Assembly (NCBI GenBank): GCA_030549335.1
Contig: CM060183.1
Span: 31,380,768 to 31,444,767 of the forward strand
DNA: 64,000 nt
Direction of reading: 5' to 3'
From: Pontederia crassipes
Taxonomy: Eukaryota > Streptophyta > Magnoliopsida > Commelinales > Pontederiaceae
Shown here: piece after piece, positions 21,601 to 33,029 of the stretch
How the letters are laid out: each line of letters begins with the position of its first letter
Numbering within the stretch: the stretch's first letter is position 1
Position numbers and translations under genes: made by a program
The notes under the pieces: model-generated
Seen by the model: only the letters and a program-made list of their open reading frames with translations
Told to the model about the DNA's origin: nothing
Database searches by the model: none

Positions 21601-22881
21601 TACCAGAGGAGATCTGGAGTGGTAAGGAGGTAGATCTTTCTCATCTAAGGATTTTCGGTTGTCTATCATATGTGCATATTGATTCTGCATGTAGAGACAA
21701 GTTAGATGCTAAGTCTCGGAAGTGTTTCTTTATTGGTTATGATTCTGATGAGTTTGTATATCGTTTCTGGGATAATAAAAATAGAAAAATTATCCGGAAA
21801 GGAAACGTGATGTTCCATAAAAAGACCATATATAAAGACAAGTGTGTTGCAGAATCTGATAATGCAGAGGTAGAAGGCAAGGATCAAGTGGAACTTGAGG
21901 ACATTTCAGATGAAGATGTGGTTGGGTCACAGAAGATTGTTCAGCAGGAGCCTGAGGTGATACAGACTGGGTCGAGTACTCCGTCCCCTGTCAGGAGATC
22001 TACTCGGGAGATAAGGCCACATGTGAGGTACTCTCCTTCTTTAGATTTTATATTGCTAAAAAACTTTGTTCTTGATCAGGCATTGTCTGAGCTAATGGAG
22101 GGCAAGTTGAATACGGGAGTCAAGTGGGGGAATTGGCTTGGCTATTCCATCGTACCCTTTTCCATTGCTAAGTACGCAGACCCTCTCGAGTACGTTCGCA
22201 GGGGGAAAGCCATTGCGGATAGAAAGAAGAATTCTTTGGAGGCAATCTTCACATACAAAAGTGGTGTTTTAATTGTCAAATGCTTTGGCATGAAAGTAAG
22301 ACCTACTATTTTACAGCATCTAATCTTCTTTGCTTCTCTACCTTCATTTAGAAGGGATCTAACTCAGCTCTGGCTTCACAAGCTGATAATTAAGTTGATG
22401 TCTCTTTCCTAAAAAAACAGGTGGCAGCTGCCCTGTGTAAGCGAATGGTTTTGAACACGACGTTTTCCTTCTCAAATATTGTCGGACCAGCCGACGAGAT
22501 TGGATTTTATGGGCATCCAATTGTATATCTTGCACCGAGTGTATATGGACATCCACATGTAAGTGTTCTCAATCTCATATGTTGAAGTTAACGAATAGTG
22601 TTAGAGGCACCTTTGGCAAAGCTACTTTGAATAGTACCAACATTTTATAACATCGGCGAATTGCCAATTCAAATTTGCACTAAAAAGTGCATTTCAGAGA
22701 GAACTTACAACCTTTTGCATCTAATTCACAGGCACTTACAGTACATTTCCAAAGTTACATGAACTCCATGACAATTGTTCTAGCAGTGGATGAGTCTGTA
22801 ATACCAGATCCACATCAGCTTTTGGATGACCTTGTTGAATCTGTCAAAGTCATAAAGGAAGCCATCCCGGCCAAATCATGA
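15611..22881 (+). CDS. WSD1-like: WSD1-type wax ester synthase/diacylglycerol acyltransferase, gene 2
   Basis: Bifunctional acyltransferase family of the ER: acyl-CoA plus long-chain alcohol gives wax ester, and some members also make triacylglycerol; linked to cuticular wax. Seven exons: 15611-15928, 18155-18739, 18822-18888, 19008-19105, 22080-22295, 22421-22558, 22732-22881, all with GT-AG introns and open phases, giving 523 residues, the usual family length. The ATG at 15611 (MGLKEDELL) matches gene 3, and no in-frame ATG lies upstream. The catalytic HHxxxDG motif is H187-H188-SLG-D192-G193. A hydrophobic, possibly membrane segment spans about residues 231-258 (GPLTFLLWLGAFLILAW). The C-terminal WSD/DUF1298 domain carries SNIVGP at 446-451. 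Residues 35-55 are Gly/Glu-rich. Exons 1-2 are very GC-rich and later exons AT-rich. Intron 4 (19106-22079) is swollen by a sense-oriented Copia fragment, so expression depends on splicing across about 3 kb that contains LTR sequence. Confidence 0.9.
15929..18154 (+). other. Intron 1 of WSD gene 2
   Basis: A 2226-bp intron, AT-rich, no other gene. It is twice as long as in gene 3. Two segments are private here: about 16255-16555, and 16822-17706. The latter is bounded by the 7-bp repeat ATTTTCA, present once in gene 3. Confidence 0.75.
19189..19643 (+). repeat. 5' LTR of the Copia element
   Basis: About 455 bp from TGTTGGAGGTAC to TTCCGCAATA. The 3' boundary is inferred from the primer-binding site 2 bp downstream. 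No 3' partner exists in the window, so the limits cannot be checked by pairing. Confidence 0.6.
21074..21247 (+). repeat. Perfect 87-bp tandem duplication within the Copia integrase
   Basis: The unit beginning AAGTTGGAGCTTGTGCATAC occurs at 21074-21160 and 21161-21247. It is 29 codons long and in frame, so it doubles the start of the integrase core, including the first catalytic Asp (HTDVWGP). Confidence 0.95.
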
Positions 22882-23405
22882 TTATATCAGATGTCATGTG
22901 TTGATGTTTTTTTCAGTTCAACTCTTGAGATCAAGCTGCATTGCATGAAGTGCCCAATTGGAGATATAGGGGGCGATTAGAAAATACTAGGAAAAGTGAA
23001 GAAAGAAAGAAAAATTACACTCCACAGGCAGTAAGCTTGTTCTTGTAATATAACTTTGATCACCATTATTTGTACACACAGCATGAAATCTTCTTACATG
23101 TAACCTTAATGTATTTGATGGAAATTTCACTGGATTGGTCAGATTACATGATCAAATACAACAAAACGATCCTACAAAAAAATACATTGTCGAATGTTCT
23201 CGTTCTTTCTTTGTCTCGGGATAGATCACAGGTCAAGGTAACAAACTATTACGACGCTAGATCATATTGGGAAGGACTAATAACACACAAGACAAATACT
23301 ATTTTCCCACACAATTCAAATGCTTACATGTATCTATATATATATCATCATGCATGGTCACATCTTACATGGTGAGTTACAAGTAATAACAGAACATAGA
23401 TAACA
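22882..23405 (+). other. 3' flank of WSD gene 2
   Basis: Nearly identical to 46442-46903 plus 52219-52270 downstream of gene 3; it carries the uninterrupted version of the site where the 46904-52218 CACTA element inserted. It presumably includes the 3' UTR. No other gene. Confidence 0.75.
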
Positions 23406-23409
23406 TAGA

Positions 23410-25030
23410 GTAAACTGAGAATTGATAACAATCTAAGATTAGAATATCGAATTTACGAGGAATTAACTTACTTTACTAAATTAATTTCAGAGGCCAATAA
23501 GAAACGACAAAAAAATTGGATAAAAGATTTGCAGAAAATAAAATTATAGGAAAATAAAAATTAAAACTAAGCTAATCTACTGATGTCTAGAGTTTTAGGA
23601 TGATTAAGAACAAAGTTGTTTAACTTCTGTCGAGATTGATATAATCAAAGATAATCAGGTTCAACTTTTAGATGGATTAGGAACACTTAAAATATGATAT
23701 CCCTAATCGGGTAAATCAACTATTCTTAATAAGATGAGAATACTCCGCACGGCCCTACTTTCAATTCTACTCATATTAGAAGGCTATGAGTTGTGATTCC
23801 TACGCTACCAAACTGCTCGCACGAGTCAACTTGGTAGATCACGCAATCTAATACTCTGCACGACTCTATTAGATTTCGACATGAATTGCATAATAGAAAT
23901 TATGAATTAAAAGATTGATCACATTGCATAGTTAATAATCAATTAAAAATAATGAATAAACATAGCAATCATGTTATTAAAAGTTGAACAAATTATAATC
24001 GATTCTAAAGAAAGGACCACAAGTTTTTCCTAACAATAATTCTCTTGAAGAAATAAATACTTAAAACTAAACTAAGTTATCCGAATTACAGAGATTAAAA
24101 AGATAAAACCTTAAAGCATAACGATGCATCCCAACATTGTGTAGAACAAGAAGTACTATGCAGAAACAATGATAAAATCGTTGCACATTCCTCGCACGAG
24201 TCTATTGCACAAAAGCCTTCTCCTTTGTTCTTCAAAAATGTTCTTTCCTTCTTGGCTTGAAAGCTTCGGTTGCAAGTCCTAGCATGCTCTTTTTGACTAT
24301 AGAAGACCTCTATTTATAAGAGTTTGAGTTTCCATATGATCGGAGAGGAAACATAAACCTTTTCTATCTAAAATAAGATAAATTCGGAGTAAATTTATTT
24401 TTGAAATTTTGACCTTGTCAAACTCTGAATTCTGAGTCATAATATATTTTCAAATCATATTAGGATCATATAGTATGAGTAGGAATCCTTGTGCACTTGA
24501 AATTTTTCCAAAAATTTGTCCAAATCTTGAATCTACACTTTGTTATGGCTTGTTACTGAGTTTTAACGACTTAAACAAGGTCCGAATCGACTTAGGAATC
24601 AGTTTTCGTGACCTGTGATAGGCTTTTCACAGCCCTTATGTAAAAAATATGGATTTCATGGTCCGGAAAAGCCTGTTTATAGTCGTGACTCGGGGCAACT
24701 TTTTGGCTGATAAGAAATGAGTTTCACGATGCTGTTTCACAGCCCGTGACATGCTCTTCACGGCTCGTGACAGCCAATTTTCACCTATGTGCAGCTTCAC
24801 TCTTTTTATTTTCTAGCTCTGTTTTAATTCAGATTTGAGCACGGTTTTCTCCGTTGGCTTCGTAATTCAGTTTTCTTGCTTCCTAAACAATAAAATACAA
24901 CATTTGGTAGATTTTCATTTTTGTAAAATTAATGTAAATAAGTTCATAAAATGATGCATGTTATAAGAAAATGATTCGAAATAAGATTAAATGCATGGCT
25001 CAATATATGTTGGATTTTGCATGCATTAAA
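23410..25030 (-). repeat. LTR-like segment (3' side of the minus-strand element)
   Basis: On the minus strand it starts TTTAATGCATGCAAAATCC just after a purine tract and has a TATAAATA box at 24311-24318. Its sequence layout resembles the solo LTR 33030-34810. The outer limit is not sharply defined. Confidence 0.5.
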
Positions 25031-28000
25031 CTCCCCCAAGCTTAGATACTTATTTGTCCTCAAGCAATGTTCAAGGCGAACTCTAACCAAGAAGGTCAAT
25101 CATCGTTTTCACCTGTCAGTCAACTACTTTTTTTAGCACTAGATTTTATACATATATCGCCTAAGTTTCTCACCACTTTTTCATAATAACTCGACTTTGT
25201 GAAATTTATGATTGAAAGACATTTTTAAACTCCTCCAAATTTAGCTTTGGATAGTGAGAAAATAATTCTTGAAAATAAAAATACCAATGTTAAATATATA
25301 AGTGTAACGTGAGCTTTTATTCATTTATTAATTTTGTATTTCTTCACTTGGAAACTTTTCATCATTATTTTTTTCACTTATTTTTCTTTTCATTATTTTT
25401 TTTTCACTAATTTGGTACTCATGTGTTTCTTCATATTGTGCAAGGTGGTCCATGTAATGGGTTTTCGATCGATAGATCTCAGAGCAGTTGCCCTTAGGTC
25501 GTTAGGAAAGAATTTCCTACGGATCTAATTATCCAGATGCACCAAGTTTCGAATAACACCATTTTGTACCTTCTCATATTTTTTGGGGCTCCACTAGCTC
25601 TCTTTTATATATGATGATAATTTTACATGTACTTATTTATCAGTAAGCTCAGTATAGCTATATTGGAATGTTCAACAAGGATATAATCATTATCAAAGTA
25701 ATATATATAATATAAATATAAAAATAAGAGCTTGAATAGGACTTGTCTTAAAAAATTCATAGTTTTACTAAGCAACTTTCTTCCAACCAATTAGCCAACA
25801 CTAAGGCGATAAAAGATAAAATAATAGTGCTTCAAATTTCGTTAATTAGCCATGATGTCCTCGAATAATACTTGAAAATAAGAAAATATCAAGACACAAG
25901 AAAGAATGATATGGAATGCAAATAATAGATAAAACTTGATAAGAATGTATGCATGTAATGCAATATAAGATGATAGCATGATGCGTAAAAATGCAAACTC
26001 CCCAAGCTTGAACTCGACACTGTCCTCAGTGTTGAAAATCAAATAGAAAAAAAGGAGTATAAAATAAATAAAGAAATCATAAAGGGAGGAATTGAAAAGA
26101 GACAACATGATGCATCCCAATGTCATGGATGTCGAAGCCATAGAAAGAAGCCTGTATATGTATTAGATGTTTATTATATAGTGAAGTTGTCAACTTCCAA
26201 TAGCATTTGTGTTGCTTAAAGGTGTGACTGGCCTGGACCGCAAGGGTGATGTCGGATCCTTTTGCTGTTGTTGATTTGACATGCTTGATCTTCTTGTTGC
26301 TTGTGTTACGGGCCATGAATGAGACATAACGAGTGATAGATAATGAACCACAATCCTTCAGCTCCAGCCAATTTAAAAAATGGTGTAACGGACATTGGTG
26401 CTTGAATAACGGGTCGTGAGTGATAGGTAATGATTGGTCCTCCAAAATTCATGCCTGTTACTTTGAGCTTGAGGGTTTATTCACGGGCCATTACAAGTTG
26501 GTAACGATCGTGAAATGACATCTTCTTCCCTGCATTCTTTGAGTTGGCTGAAGTTTACATATGTTTTTGTCGGCGATTTGTTTGCACTCTACTCACTTGC
26601 TGAAGGTCGTCCATGGATGTGGCTGATCGTGATACTTGGTATCCAGAGAAGAAGGTCGACCATGCTGTCGAATGCTGGAGTTGCTCATCGATTGGAGAGA
26701 AGAAAAGGGGCGCTGCTGTTGTCGTTGATCGAATAGGAAAAGAGGGGCGGCACTGGGATTCGTCAGAGATGAAGACCGTGGTGGTGGATGGTGAGTTAGG
26801 GCGAAGCTGGACTGTGCGATACTGAAAGTTGGGGACAACACCTCTATGAAGGAGCCACCGATGGCGAGAAAAGAGATCAGTGTACAACCATCGACGTCGA
26901 CTGGTCGTGCGGAGATCAATGTATAAGCATCGAGTTAGTGGTCGTGCAGAGGTTGTCGGTTCCTTAATCGCCGATGGACATCGGGCAGATCGATTTGGTG
27001 GTCGGAGAATATGATCGGAGCGCCAATGCCGAGTAGAGATGAACTCGGGCCAGGTGTATTTCATACCCGGACTGGGGCCGAAGGACGATCGGGTCGAGAG
27101 AGTCGACTCTCGTTCATCTTCTCCGCGACGAACTCGGGCCGGATCATGGGTGACCCGGTCCGAGTACCTAGTTTGTGCCGAGCTCGAGCTCGACGTCCAT
27201 GGCGGACCCGGGCCGAGCTCGGTCCAGTGGGGCGGGACCCGGTCTAGGTTTCAGTGAACCCGAGCCGGATTCTGTCTTGACGAGTTCATTTACATTTGGT
27301 TTTCTCCAGAGATCGCCGGTGCAATACAACTAAGGTTAATAGTGCTACGAAAGGGAGGTCTACAGAACATCTATTGTATAAACTAAGCAGGTATAGCATG
27401 CATCATAAGATGAAAGGTTTCGACACAACTCCATACATTTTTATCATGCAATCGGTTCGGCCAAACATGAAGGTCATAGCGTAGGACATACAAAGCTTCG
27501 TTCGAAGTATAAAATCACAAGTAGTGCAGTTCATGGCTTCATCTAGCATACTCATTTTCAAAAATGTGAAAATCCCGAAGCACATGCACACCTTGAAGCC
27601 TATGATGTTGGGGTCGTCCTCACTGTGTTGGTGTCTCGTTCCGCCTCCTACGTTGCCTGCATCGGCGATGCTCGTGGCGCCTCTCTTCCTCGCTCTTGCT
27701 GCTCGCGTATGCCGGAGAAGAAGAAGACGGGTGAGATGTGAGTTCGAAACGAATGAAATAGTGGGGGAGCAACGGGAGAGGGGAAAGGAAGTGAGTTGTG
27801 CGCCTTATGAAGAGGGCACCTGATCGTTGGCCTTTTGCCTCGGTGAGGGAGGAAATCCGGCGGCCGAATTTTCTTGTTAGGCGCTAGACCACCCCCATTG
27901 GCGAGCTCATTGGCTAGGGAAAAGAGAGGTGGTAGAGGGGAAGAGCCAGAGAGAAATAAGACAAAGAACAAGGATAATAGGGGAAGGGACAAAGTAGATG

Positions 28001-29695
28001 GAGACAAAAAGGAATAATTGAAGGGTCTCAGCCAATCCCCTTCTTCATCTTTTTCTTTTTTTTAGAACAGGGTGTTACAAATAACTAGTACATAACATTT
28101 TGGCCAAATCTTGATAGATTGACCGGACTCCGATCCATTAGAATCACCCGACTGTCTACTAGATTCATTTTTAATCAAAATTTGAATATTATTAATGTCA
28201 AAATGAATAATCTTTAATCAAATTACTAAATATTAAATTCAAAATGATAAATTCATATATATATATATATATATATACATCATTGAAGATAATACCACCA
28301 ACGGAGTTGTTAAGTACATATATTATTGAAGGTAACAACCTTTTGGGGTTGGGAACATTGAAGTTCCCATCATTCGGAAATAATATTGTTTAAGTGAAAA
28401 ATAACTTTTTAAATGTATTACGGAGTATGGTGCTAATGGTCGGAGAAGAATAACTTTTTAAGTGAAAAATAACTTTTTAAAAGTTCCCATCACAAGGGAC
28501 ATCCAATGGACATTCATCAAAGACGAGTGAAGATTGCGGAGTATGGTGCTAATGGTCGGAGAAGAAGACGGCTTGCCGGTGTTCGCTGAGCGTTGGGGCA
28601 TGAAACGGTGGTGTCACGGACCTGCCAAGAAATAAAAAGATGAGACAGAATATGGGGCATTACATGCAAGTTACGGGGCATAATATCATATGGCTTTGGT
28701 GTTACGGTCGTAACATAAAAGTGTAATGGGTCAGGTGGCTTTGGCGTTAGGGCATACTATGATTTTAACGGTCGTGGTTCACATGTAACGACCCGTGAAA
28801 CAAGAAAAAAAATTCTTTTGACTCATGAAAGTTGAAGCCCCGTGAACCGTGAAATTTGCCATCTTCAAAGAGGCGATTAGACAACTTACATCCGTTACCA
28901 TGGTGTAATGATTCATGAAATAAAAAAAACTGCCTAGAACAAGGTACTGATTGCATCGTGATAACCTAGTGATGGCCTACGATATTGGAGGTACCCCGTG
29001 ATGAATACATAATGGCCCTTGAGATTTAAAAGATCGAAATATGGACAACTGTGAGACTCGCAATAAAGCTCTTATGACTCATGAGAGATCAAAAGTTCAA
29101 AATACAAGTCCATGTGAAATGCGTGACGGACTTCCTACGGTCCATGAATATCGTAATTAACTAATTGGTGTGGATCGTAACGGGTCGTGAAGATAATGTT
29201 ACGTCCCGTGAAATATGAATTATGTGGAATAAGGCACTGATTGTGTCGTGATAGCCTAATAACGACTCGTGATATTCACCATAAAGCCCCGTGAAAATTT
29301 AATGACGGCCTGTGAAGAAAGGAAATTTTAAATTTCAATAAAATTCAGCTTGTGACATGCAAAGACCTGTTAAAAATAATAATAAAAGTAATAAAAATGA
29401 CACAAGGAAACTAAAGAGATTAAGAAACTAAGATAATCAAACTAACTAATTTAACATGAACTAAATTAACCTAAATTAAATTATGCGAAAGATCTAAACT
29501 ATAAGTTTAAGGATTGAGAATGAGTAGTTCTAAGTTTAAAGTCGCTAGCTCGACTTTGATATGTCATATCCTGAGATTAATAATAAATTATCAATAAGAA
29601 TAATATAAGTAGATATGGAACGATCTCACCGGGTTTAATTGTGATCGTGAATACTCATAGTGGTAAGGCTCAGCACATGCTATGTTGGATGACGT
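25031..29695. other. Non-coding interior of the retroelement complex
   Basis: No protein domains found on either strand. The region holds AT-rich DNA; a GC-richer patch at 26600-27260 with CGGGCC/GGACCC words; a (TA)n run at 28256-28277; a local duplication (CGGAGTATGGTGCTAATGGT at about 28422 and 28540); and many copies of CCGTGA / GTAACGG-type words between 28600 and 29360. Confidence 0.5.
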
Positions 29696-30160
29696 CTACG
29701 TTTTCGGTTTGATGTCATCATTTGGTGGTGGCGGTTCTTCTTGTACAACAACTCTTCGAGGATGAAGTTGAGAGGTGTGTTGCTGTTGAACTTGGATCGT
29801 TGAATGGTTCTTAGGTTGCCATTGTAACGATGTAGTTAGGGGAGTTCGTACTAATGTAGGTGGAGAACTTTTCCCTTCCAAATATTTTGGCGACTGTATT
29901 GATTCATTTGAGGAGATGTGTGTTGATGTGAAGCCAACAGTTGGAGATGTGCTCTTCTCCTTCAACGGTGGTGAAATTGGAGACAACAATGTAGGAGTGA
30001 TAGGAACTTCCAGAGGTGGGCCCCTCCTTTGAACCTTCCCATCTTTAATGATATATTTGCTCGTCTCCTTGACACACCATTGGGTTGTCGCTGTCCTTAT
30101 TGAAAACTTTGCTTTTGGTTCCATCTTCTTTGATATGGATATTGATAGTGGCATGGGCAT
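29696..30160 (-). CDS. Retroelement-associated Pro/Ser/Gln-rich ORF (154 codons)
   Basis: Minus strand, ATG at 30160. It overlaps the end of the upstream ORF by 64 bases in another frame and probably is the continuation of the same protein after a frameshift: the first 45 residues (KKMEPKAKFSIRT, KETSKYIIKDGKVQRRG) are charged and look coding, and the rest is a low-complexity tail rich in P, S, T and Q. No known domain recognised. It lies inside the retroelement remains, so it is more likely element-encoded than a host gene. Confidence 0.4.
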   Translation of the reverse strand: MPMPLSISISKKMEPKAKFSIRTATTQWCVKETSKYIIKDGKVQRRGPPLEVPITPTLLSPISPPLKEKSTSPTVGFTSTHISSNESIQSPKYLEGKSSPPTLVRTPLTTSLQWQPKNHSTIQVQQQHTSQLHPRRVVVQEEPPPPNDDIKPKT

Positions 30161-30738
30161 AATATGCCCTTCGGGCTCTCATCGATGTGGCTCGAAGATT
30201 CAGAATTTAGAGAATTTAGTTTTGCAACTTCATTCTTCAATGCATGTAACTTTGCTTCCAATGCCTCAAACTTGAGCTTGGTGTTGAAGAGTCTAAGTGA
30301 ATCGTGGACTTCAATTTGATTTTGAATTTTGGTCAACTGAGCTTCCAGATTCTTGATGTGTTGATCTTGCATTGTCAACCTTCTTTCAATTGTTGTGGCA
30401 AATTGACCAATCATCTCTATGAAGTCAGGAGTTGATGATTTGAATTTGAGAAGTGATGCCACATCTTCATCTGACTTCTTGTTGTGTTGCCTCATGTTGT
30501 GAATTTGTCTTTCCAAATTTTCGATTTGATAATTTTGAGTGGAGAGCTTTTTCAACAAAGAATCTAATAATTCTGTGAGTGCAACAGATGGATCTCGAAA
30601 TATATCTTCCTTCTTTTCTTGTTGAGGTTTTTTCTTTATGTTTTGTCTTGACGATGATGCCTCAAATTGAATTTTATCTTGCTGGACAGCAAGAATGTTT
30701 TTCTCAACTTGTTGGATCGTTGTCATTTTGTTCCTCAT
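30097..30738 (-). CDS. Retroelement-associated coiled-coil ORF (213 residues)
   Basis: Minus strand, first ATG at 30738 (MRNKMTTIQQVEK). It starts about 160 bases inside the primer-binding-like site at 30898-30916, the place of the first ORF in an LTR element. Almost entirely helical: heptad-like stretches such as ELLDSLLKKLSTQNYQIENL and LEAQLTKIQNQIE predict long coiled coils between residues 50 and 190. There is no zinc knuckle, protease or polymerase motif, so it is not a standard gag as far as I can read. It ends in a frame shared badly with the overlapping ORF at 29696-30160; one frameshift would join the two. Function unknown. Confidence 0.5.
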   Translation of the reverse strand: MRNKMTTIQQVEKNILAVQQDKIQFEASSSRQNIKKKPQQEKKEDIFRDPSVALTELLDSLLKKLSTQNYQIENLERQIHNMRQHNKKSDEDVASLLKFKSSTPDFIEMIGQFATTIERRLTMQDQHIKNLEAQLTKIQNQIEVHDSLRLFNTKLKFEALEAKLHALKNEVAKLNSLNSESSSHIDESPKGILCPCHYQYPYQRRWNQKQSFQ

Positions 30739-30897
30739 TGTTGAGGTGTCTAAGATGTGCACGTGATGATCCAGTTGTGGACAAGAGGTATTACCTGAAA
30801 AGCTTACACAACACTAAAATAACAAGTAAAGTAAAATAAAAAAATAAAAATTCTCAAAGTAGTTTATATAAGATAGATTAAGAGTTACGAACAATAG

Positions 30898-30916
30898 TTC
30901 TCCGACAACGACGTCA
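30898..30916 (-). other. Primer-binding-site-like sequence
   Basis: On the minus strand TGACGTCGTTGTCGGAGAA, a diverged form of the GGCGCCGTTGCCGGGGA-type site next to the 5' LTR of Tat/Athila elements. Confidence 0.6.
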
Positions 30917-30918
30917 AA

Positions 30919-32400
30919 AAATGATGTTTTAAATTTGTAATAATAAAATTACTAGCAGATGCACTAGTCATATTAAGTAATAAAATAGAAAGTAGAGTGT
31001 CAAACCCCCGGGGAACTAGTTAAATCTAATTGATCCTAATAATCCATTAAGAGAAGAAAAAGGTGTTGTGATATGAAGATAAAAAATAAATGTAAAAAAA
31101 ATAAATAACAGAAAATAAAATAAATTGGTGTTGAGACTTAAGATTATGGATGATTAATAATAATGATTAACTAGCATGAATCACGGTGATGATTGAATTA
31201 TAACAATGATAAATAAATTCAGTTCTTGAGACGGATTAATATTACCTAAATTATTGACCTCTACGCTAAGTAAATCAAACTATCTTAATTCCCACAAAAC
31301 GTAAGACCACAAACGATGAGTTAATTTTTAGTTAAGAAAGATATTAAGATGCATTAATTTATAATTCCTAGATTAACAGTTATCCTCACTGGGTAAAAAC
31401 TGATATACCTCACAAAATCTAGCACAAATGACGAGTTACTAGTTTCGTGTTATGATTGCTTAAACTTCAAGTTAAAAACCAATTTGCTAAGAATTATTAA
31501 ATCATAAAACTAACCACCCCACACCTGGTTTGTAGTCTTATTCCAAAATATAATAATCTCAGTAAAAACATTAAGCACAACAATCATAATCAAAAGAAAA
31601 TGAAATAACTATATTAATTCAAATCTAACAACCGAGTTCATATAGTTTTCTCGAAAAGATTAATAATTTCTATTACAGAATTAATTAGCATAAAAAGTAT
31701 GGGTAAAGAGCATCCAAACAATGATTAGAAAATAGAATTCTTCATCTCCGATGATGATCACTGCAAAACACACGCGCTGAGTTGCTTCGTAATTTTTCCC
31801 GAACAAATATCGAAAAACTCTGAAATTCGTCTTTTGCAATGTAGCATGGCACCCAGGTCTCAAGCACAACCAAACACCACAAGCACACCAAGCACATATT
31901 TTTTTTCTCCTATGGCCTCTATTTATAGCCTCCAAGGGTCTCAAGGACTTTCGTAGAGTTTCGATTTGATTCGAAGTCTTTTCATGTTAAAACAAGTAAA
32001 TTCGGAATAGACTTTGATAGGTTTTTAAAACCATCCAAAATTCCTTCAAAACTGAGTAGATATATTTCTTAATCATCCCTGAGACTTAGGATAAAAGTTC
32101 TGGTTCGATTTGAACTTGAAATTCCCAAGAAAAATCGAAGAAATCTCGAAAATAGCCTTCGTAATGCCCCACAACATCTATGTAATGGTTCTATTTATGC
32201 TTTTCACGGTCCGTAACACAGATTTCATGGCCCTAACAATGTCCAAATCGGAATAGAAGTGTATTTTTCACACCCCATAACTTGGATTTCACGGTCCGTA
32301 ACATCGCCAAATGTTTTGAGCGAAACTAGGTATTTAACTGGCCATTACAAACTCATCACAGCCCGTTATATTCAAATTTACAATGAATTGTATGTAAAAT
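30919..32400 (-). repeat. LTR-like segment (5' side of the minus-strand element)
   Basis: Minus strand, ending near AACATCATTTT beside the primer-binding site, with a TATAAATA box at 31920-31927 followed by a T/A-rich leader. The outer end is set only by where block B similarity begins (about 32408). Confidence 0.5.
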
Positions 32401-33029
32401 ATTAAGGCGCAGCGATTTGGAGACCTGCAGGATGAGGTGGATTGCTTTATCACACATGTTATTAAGATATGCCAATGACCCTCAAATGGAGATAAATAAC
32501 AAAGAGATTTCAGCTAATCGCCCATACTAATCTCAAAATTAATGGCATAGAGATAGATGCACGTGGAGCTGTACTTTATTGCACAACATATAAATCTTAT
32601 AGGACTGAAAATTATGCACGCTGCTCCGGGCCGGAAGAAGATAAGTACTCCTGTGCACCTTCCATTCCAATAACACAACATATGTATATGTATATATGTA
32701 CGTGATAATGTATCACTATATCAGTCACTACTCACTTAAGCAGCTCTGTCTATTTCTGTTGATAGAAGCACAGGCTTTGCCATCTGAGTTCTAAGCCAAC
32801 GCCACTTCAAAGTTCACCGACCGTCGGCAAATATGGTAAAAAAAATGATGCAGCAAATTACTTTCACTTTTTCTTTGGTCGCCGAAATGGGAGAAGCAGT
32901 TCTATAGGGTCATGAATGCCTACCGGTTCTTGCCTTAATGAATAATGATGAGTTGGGAAAGGAACATGGAGGACCACATATTATATACAGCATATAACTA
33001 GTATGGAAATTTGGCTAACTATATATTGC

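Larger units (their letters stand above)
19189..22057 (+). mobile_element. Copia retrotransposon, 3'-truncated, in intron 4 of WSD gene 2
   Basis: Insertion is clear against intron 4 of gene 3: similarity stops at CTTTC|TGTTGGAGG and resumes near 22062 (TTGTTC.TGATCAG). The 5' LTR is about 19189-19643 (TGTTGG at the start, TTCCGCAATA at the end), followed by a primer-binding-like TGGTATCAGA at 19646. gag begins at ATG 19692 with in-frame stops at 19752 and 19923. A decayed CCHC knuckle (NCEEKGH) lies near 20390. The HHCC pre-integrase region (HCRLGHMSEKG, CECC) is at 20908-21025. The integrase core has HTDVWGP and SDNGREY, and the segment ending STREIRPHVRYSPSLDF follows. Reverse transcriptase, RNase H and the 3' LTR are missing, so it cannot move itself. 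Same strand as the host gene. Confidence 0.88.
23406..32407 (-). mobile_element. Ty3-type (Tat/Athila-like) LTR retroelement remains, minus strand, probably nested
   Basis: Minus-strand landmarks in retroelement order: an LTR-like segment about 30919-32400 with a TATAAATA box; a primer-binding-like GACGTCGTTGTCGGAG next to it (30898-30916), the Tat/Athila type; coiled-coil ORFs 29696-30738; a polypurine tract CTTGGGGGAG (25031-25040); and a second LTR-like segment about 23410-25030, also with TATAAATA. A further purine tract at about 25998-26008, again followed by a TTTGCAT-type start, suggests a second nested element. The two LTR-like segments are related in layout but diverged. No pol domains are recognisable. 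Compared with blocks A and B this whole 9-kb stretch is an addition. Confidence 0.55.

Noticed and set aside
27030-27275. Possible hAT MITE starting TAGAGATGAACTCGGG
   Set aside because: The right end and the 8-bp flanking repeats do not match well enough (at least two mismatches and an ambiguous end).
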